Origin: Bacillota bacterium
Lineage (GTDB): Bacteria; Bacillota; UBA4882; UBA8346
DNA length: 10,157 nucleotides
Direction of reading: 5' to 3'
Assembly (NCBI GenBank): GCA_003501365.1
Contig: DNPP01000158.1
Coordinates: 3,760-13,916 of the forward strand
Under the pieces are notes generated by a model. That model saw only the letters and a list, made by a program, of their open reading frames with translations, ran no database searches and was not told the DNA's origin. The translations under genes and the position numbers were made by a program. Positions 6,645 through 10,157 of this stretch are shown piece after piece (positions within the stretch are counted from its first letter, which is position 1; each line of letters starts with the position of its first letter).

Positions 6645-7127
6645 TTAGGCCTTGCGCTTATACGCAATAAGTGTCAGCGGAATGAATACGACGAGTATCG
6701 CCCAAGTGACGAATAATGCGAACCAAAAATCCGTCCCTATCGTGCCATAAGTCAACAACTGCCGTACCGCTATTACGACGCGGGATAGCGGGTTGATATG
6801 CAGGACAAAATATTGCAGCCCGCGCGACATCGTTTCGACCGGAACAAAAGCGTTCGACAGGAATACTAACGGGAACATTACGACTACACCAATCGCAGAT
6901 GCAGTTGAAATAGTCTTTGTGCACATACTAATGAACGCAAATATCCAGCTCAGGCCCCAAGCAATGAACATCATGAAAAGTATGCTGAAAATGACCGCGG
7001 GAATGCCTGCTTCGGGTCGGTAACCGAGAATATATCCCGTAGTAAAAACGGTAATTCCCCCCATTACGTATCGTACAAGGTCGGCAATCAAACTCCCCGC
7101 CAACGGAGCAATTCGTGTAATCGGCAT
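6645..7127 (-). pseudogene. ABC-2 type permease, C-terminal 160 residues
   Basis: This is the membrane half of a DrrB-like drug efflux ABC transporter. The retained part starts within the family's KSMPI-RIAPLAG segment and includes four likely membrane helices: YVMGGITVFTTGYILGY, AVIFSILFMMFIAWGL, IGVVVMFPLVFLSNAFV and FALFVTWAILVVFIPLTLIA. A stop follows at 6645. Family members have about 250-280 residues and six helices, so roughly the first 100-120 residues are missing. Immediately upstream, in another frame, is the end of the ATPase gene: a deletion joined the two. The ATG at 7127 has no ribosome site and is probably not a real start. A functional pump is unlikely. Confidence 0.83.
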
Positions 7128-7986
7128 GGATTTTCGTCGTCAGCACATCGGTCAGTTTGTCGGTATTGTCTATCGGCGCGATCAACTCAGATGCTTCCGC
7201 AAGATGAACCTTCGCATCGAGTATGTCCTCGATGATCTGCGCCGCGCTCACGGCGTTATCCGCGTCTTTGACCCTCAAGCGCAACGAACTGCTTCCCACG
7301 GCGCGTTTCAATCCGTCGGGTGTATCGTTGGCAACAACTCGTCCCTTGTCGATTACAACAATGTTGTCGGCAAGTTGATCGGCTTCATCAAGATACTGTG
7401 TCGTTAGCAGTACTGTCGAGCCGCCTTTTACAAGTTTGCGTATTGTCTGCCACATCTGCGTCCGAGTCCTTGGGTCAAGCCCTGTTGTCGGCTCGTCAAG
7501 GAAGATTAGCGGCGGCTGGGAAATCAGACTTACCGCCAGGTCAAGTCTGCGCCGCATACTGCCGGAAAACTTTGACAATCCGCGTCTCGCCACATCGCTA
7601 AGCCCAAACTCTTCCAAGAGTTCATTCGCTTTACGCTTAGAATCTTTGCGGGAATATCCATGCAATCTACCGAAAATCATCAGGTTCTCCAAAGCAGTTA
7701 GATCCTCGTCGATAGAGGCGAATTGCCCTGTCAACCCAATCAATTGACGCACAATTTGCGTTTCCCGCAAAACATCATAACCGAATATTTTTACATTCCC
7801 CGCATCCGGTTTTGACAACGTGGCAAGCATATTTATTGTAGTAGTTTTTCCCGCGCCGTTCGGCCCAAGTACACCGCAGATACTACCTGTCGGGATAGTC
7901 AGACTCACTCCATCAACAGCTCTGTTATCACCAAAGGTCTTTACCAAGCCGTGAGCTTCAACCGCTAAAATTGCGTTATTCTTCAT
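6928..7986 (-). pseudogene. Drug-efflux ABC ATPase with foreign, out-of-frame tail
   Basis: DrrA-like nucleotide-binding protein. From the ATG at 7986 (GGAGGG ten bases before) it reads Walker A GPNGAGKTTT at residues 41-50, Q-loop near GLTGQFA, signature FSGSMRRRLDL at 140-150, Walker B LIFLDEPTTGLDP at 160-172 and switch region LLTTQYLDEAD. Homology ends at about residue 287 (codon 7128-7126). The last 65 residues, to the stop at 6928, are permease DNA read in the wrong frame. The normal C-terminal part (about 30-40 residues) is lost. The signature has Ser142-Gly-Ser-Met instead of the usual SGGM, a possibly weakening change. The nucleotide domain itself might still fold, but with no intact permease it has no partner here. 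It is the first gene downstream of the two-component system. Confidence 0.82.
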
Positions 7987-8006
7987 CGTTGGGTTTCCCT
8001 CCATAT

Positions 8007-8051
8007 TTACCTGAATGATTGACATTCTGTTATCCTCGTTGTGTTTGTCAT
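8007..8051 (-). CDS. Possible 14-residue leader peptide before the ABC ATPase
   Basis: A strong ribosome site (CGGAGGG, eight bases upstream) precedes an ATG at 8051 that encodes MTNTTRITECQSFR and a stop. The stop lies 20 bases before the ATPase start at 7986, which has its own GGAGGG. It could be a leader peptide with translational coupling, or the former start of the ATPase put out of frame. The same ribosome-site context directly starts the second ATPase at 6574. Confidence 0.3.
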   Translation of the reverse strand: MTNTTRITECQSFR

Positions 8052-8082
8052 AAAAAATACCCTCCGTTTCGTTTACAGCTTT

Positions 8083-8136
8083 ATCATAAGCCTGCAAAAT
8101 AAACGGAGGGTAAACGGAATATAAACCAATATAAAC
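8083..8136 (-). promoter_or_regulatory. ABC operon promoter with four response-regulator half-sites
   Basis: On the minus strand CCGTTTA (8117-8111), four bases, CCGTTTA (8106-8100), eleven bases and then TATGAT (8088-8083) form a promoter with tandem half-sites over the -35 region and no good -35 of its own. Two weaker half-sites sit further upstream (GGTTTA and AGTTTA, TAAAC on the plus strand at 8122 and 8132), giving a 10-11 bp period as expected for OmpR-type dimers. The layout matches the promoter of the regulator gene base for base in spacing. The start of transcription would fall near 8076. The sites begin right after the corrected kinase stop codon. Confidence 0.65.
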
Positions 8137-9191
8137 TCAAAGGGTGACGATAAAGGTTGTTCCTTTTCCCTTCTCGCTTTCTACACTCACAATACCGCCA
8201 TGCAACTCTACAATTTTTTTACAAGCGACAGCCCCAGACCATTGCCGCCAAGGGAGCGGTCACGGGATTTATCCACTTTGTAGAATCGCTCAAAGATATG
8301 GATTTGATCCTCCGATGAGATACCCATGCCGTTGTCGGCAATCGCGCAGATAGTTTTCCCACCATTTGTGGTAAGCGTAATGTAAATCGTACCACCCTCC
8401 GGTGTAAATTTGATTGCGTTGTGCAGGAGATTAATCCAGACTTGGGAAAGAAGTTCCTCGTCAGCGGAAACGATCACTTTGTCGAGTTCGGCTGTTATCG
8501 ATATATTTTTCTCCGACCATTGCGGGTCAAGTAAAATCACCGCTCTTTGCAATTGTTTGTCTAAGCGGAATTGACTGACGGAAAGCGGGGCGACGCCGGA
8601 ATCCAGTGAGGAAAGTTTCAGTAAATTTGAACATAACTTTGACAGGCGGGCGCTTTCGGCTTTAATAATATCAAGGTAATGCTTCCGCTGCACAGGCGCA
8701 AGCGCGTCATTTTCCAAAAGTCGCGCATAACCGCCGATAGATGTGAGCGGGGATTGTATTTCATGGGAAACATTGGAAACAAAATCCCGCCGCAAGGTTT
8801 CCATCGAGCCAAGCTCTTTCGCCATTGTATTTATGCTATCGACAAGTTCATGGTGAGCCCCGAAGTCTTTTGGGTCGAGGAACACGCTAAAATCGCCACG
8901 CGCAATTCGACTCATGGCGTGGGAGGCAACCTTCAAAAAGCTATCATGCAACCAGTCAGGCTCTTTTCCTTGCTGAGCATGTCGGAGTATAAAGAAAAAC
9001 ACGAAACATTCCAAAGCTAACATTGCAAGTGATATGAGTCCGTAAAGCACATACGATACCGGCTCCGACGGGCGGCCTATTATTTTGTAAATCAACATCG
9101 TCAGAAAATACCCCACCGTGAACGCGCCAACAATGATGAACAGGCACCAAAGCAGCCAGCCAAGTGTTTGAGACCATTTTCGTTTTTTCAT
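8137..9191 (-). pseudogene. Sensor histidine kinase frameshifted in an A7 run near its end
   Basis: This is a membrane sensor kinase. Two helices (residues about 11-35 and 47-70) enclose a very short outside loop, so it may sense within the membrane or through the transporter. A HAMP-like linker (about 70-125) follows, then HisKA with phospho-acceptor His143 in SHEIQSPLTSI, N box NLLHNAIKFTPEGG, G1 DNGMGIS, F box ERFYKVDKSRD and G2 GGNGLGLSLVKK. At the A7 run (plus-strand T7 at 8214-8220) the frame ends in TAG after 327 residues. With one extra A it continues as IVELHGGIVSVESEKGKGTT to a stop at 8137, about 351 residues. The ATG at 9191 has GGAGG seven bases upstream and overlaps the regulator stop as ATGA. 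Slippage, phase variation, true decay or a sequencing slip could each explain it. Confidence 0.85.
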
Positions 9192-9732
9192 AGCGTCGCC
9201 TCCAACCGATAGCCAATGCCGCGAATGGCGGTAATTTTGAAACCGTATTGTTCCGTAGGAAATCTCTCGCGTAAACGATTGATGTGAACGTCCAATGTCC
9301 GTTCGTTTCCCTCAAAATTATTACCCCATATGGCCTCAATAAAATTATCCCGGGGGATTATTTTACCCTGCGAGCGGGCGAGTTTATAAAGAACCTCAAA
9401 CTAATAAGATCTGCCGGTTCAAACGGCATGGTGAGGTAATCGTCTGTCCCAAGTTCATAGCCCTTGACCTTTTGACTTATATCATCCATGGCTGTCAGCA
9501 TGAGTATCGGCATGTCCTCATAATATTGCCGAAGTTTCCGGCACAATTCAAAGCCGTCCATATTCGGCATCAAAAGGTCAATGACACAAAGGTCGGGGCT
9601 GGTGTCGGTCATTTTTCGCAGAGCGTCCCGCCCGTCGGATGCTTCAAAAGTGATAAAACCTTCGTTTTTGAGTACCGTGCTTACAAGTTCGCAGATATAT
9701 GGGTCATCATCAACAATCATGATGGTATTCAT
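9188..9732 (-). pseudogene. OmpR-family response regulator with internal out-of-frame deletion
   Basis: The receiver domain is complete: acidic pocket VDDDP (Asp8-10), phospho-acceptor Asp52 in VIDLLMPNMDG and Thr80. The conserved KPF lysine, however, is Met102 (TMPFEPADLI). After residue 111 (about 9400) the frame runs into a stop at 9358. In another frame, directly from 9400, comes the C-terminal 70 residues of the winged-helix effector domain: EVLYKLARSQGK, NFIEAIWG, TLDVHINRLRERF and TAIRGIGYRLE, ending in a TGA that overlaps the kinase ATG. About 45-55 residues (linker plus beta platform) are missing compared with a usual 225-230. The ATG at 9732 has AGGAG about eight bases upstream. Neither protein part could act as a phosphorylation-driven activator. 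Confidence 0.87.
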
Positions 9733-9765
9733 TTACGCGTCTCCTTTTCTCAAATCGTTGTTTTT

Positions 9766-9800
9766 ATTTTAACACGCAAATATAAACGGACGATAAACGG
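9766..9800 (-). promoter_or_regulatory. Promoter of the two-component operon with tandem CCGTTTA sites
   Basis: On the minus strand CCGTTTA (9800-9794), four bases, CCGTTTA (9789-9783), eleven bases, then TAAAAT (9771-9766), preceded by TG (extended -10 style). No good -35 is present; the two half-sites take its place, as in activator-dependent promoters. This suggests autoregulation by the encoded OmpR-type regulator. Confidence 0.65.
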
Positions 9801-9830
9801 ATAGACAACTATTATTATAGGCCAATTTGA

Positions 9831-9862
9831 GGGGAAGGAGGGGCAGGAGGGCGAGGTGGGGG
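9831..9862 (+). other. Potential G-quadruplex in a purine-rich tract
   Basis: Four G runs (9831-9834, 9840-9843, 9849-9851, 9858-9862) with loops of 5, 5 and 6 bases fit the G-quadruplex pattern on the plus strand. The tract lies about 30 bp upstream of the regulator promoter, on the template strand for that gene. No coding is visible in it. Confidence 0.4.
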
Positions 9863-10157
9863 AAAAAATGAAAGGAAGGTTTGTGAAATTGGATGGGACG
9901 GTTTTTTTTTAAAGAGTAAAAGGGATGGTATATCAAGGAAAGTAGGTCGGTCCTTTGCGGTTATTTGATTAAGTAGAATCTTTAGAATGGATGACGGGAT
10001 TGATGGCCGGGGGATTTAGGCGGTGGATGACTTTTTATGCGACTAGATAGTATTTGAGCATTGAAATAGGGAATGAATGACGATTTTGAGGGTCCACGGA
10101 TTCCACCGGCTGGGTCACTTTTGGAGCGCCCCAAAAGATGTCATATGGTTTGTCAAG
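9863..10157. other. Gene-free right edge with degenerate IS21-like repeats
   Basis: No supported gene lies between 9733 and the window end. TGGATGACTTTT (10024-10035) and TGGGTCACTTTT (10111-10122) match at 10 of 12 bases, and shorter TGGATGAC/TGAATGAC copies occur at 9988-9995 and 10074-10081. Repeated TGGGTCACTTTT-like units are typical of IS21-family ends as I recall them, but no transposase is present in the window. A short palindrome, CTTTTGG with CCAAAAG, lies at about 10118-10136. A T9 run at 9902-9910 has no stem before it. Confidence 0.3.

Noticed and set aside
7126..7747. Several open frames on the plus strand across the ABC ATPase
   Set aside because: They are antisense to strongly conserved ATPase motifs and have no ribosome sites; the open frames follow from the higher GC.
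8060..8110. Perfect 10-bp inverted repeat (CCCTCCGTTT / AAACGGAGGG) as a hairpin hiding the ribosome site
   Set aside because: The upstream arm lies within the predicted operator and -35 region, so it would not be in the transcript if that promoter is used.
8679..9020. 113-codon plus-strand open frame across the kinase
   Set aside because: It is antisense to the HisKA and HAMP regions and shows no family features.
9899..9912. T9 run as an intrinsic terminator
   Set aside because: No GC-rich stem precedes it on either strand.
10035..10157. 40-codon minus-strand open frame running off the edge (LDKPYDIFWGAP...)
   Set aside because: Too short, unrecognised, and it covers the IS-like repeats; it cannot be supported as a gene from this window.

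Overview
The window looks like a chromosomal piece of a Bacillota, most likely an anaerobic spore-former of the Clostridia or Negativicutes type. The reasons are low overall GC, strong AGGAGG-type ribosome sites, TTGACA/TATAAT-like promoters, a TTG start, a MocR-type regulator, a Tyr/Cys-rich cupin of a kind I associate with spore-formers, and a two-component/ABC cassette with Bacillota-type kinase motifs. No rRNA, tRNA or CRISPR array was seen.

Left part (1-2326): a possible broken small gene, then an intact HAD-family phosphatase (363-1004) behind a clear sigma-A promoter. Next comes a multiply frameshifted coding remnant (1021-1380). It is followed by two genes facing away from each other, an EamA-type permease and a LysR-type regulator. 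Both have lost their 5' halves at one breakpoint near 2009-2017.

Middle (2486-6220): the healthiest part. A MocR-type (GntR-HTH plus aminotransferase fold) regulator is divergent from glyA, with direct repeats between them that make a credible operator. The GlyA-like protein keeps the catalytic lysine but carries cysteines at three PLP-pocket positions that are normally His, His and Ser, so it may be a specialised paralog. Downstream is a 119-bp palindromic MITE-like element, then a cupin gene on the minus strand with its own promoter.

Right part (6271-9800, all minus strand, visibly GC-richer): a two-component system (OmpR-type regulator, then HAMP/HisKA kinase) followed by a drug-efflux-type ABC cassette (ATPase, ABC-2 permease, second ATPase). 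Every one of these genes is damaged: an internal out-of-frame deletion in the regulator, a one-base slip in an A7 run in the kinase, a deletion fusing the ATPase end to the permease middle, and two frameshifts plus truncation in the second ATPase. The regulatory DNA is better preserved. The regulator promoter and the ABC promoter share one layout: CCGTTTA, 4 bp, CCGTTTA, 11 bp, then a -10 box. This predicts that the response regulator activated both its own operon and the efflux pump.

Right edge (9805-10157): no gene is visible. There is a purine-rich stretch able to form a G-quadruplex and a few degenerate repeats that recall IS21-type ends. Overall the window mixes a working amino-acid/PLP module with a probably acquired, now decaying, sensor-regulated efflux system.
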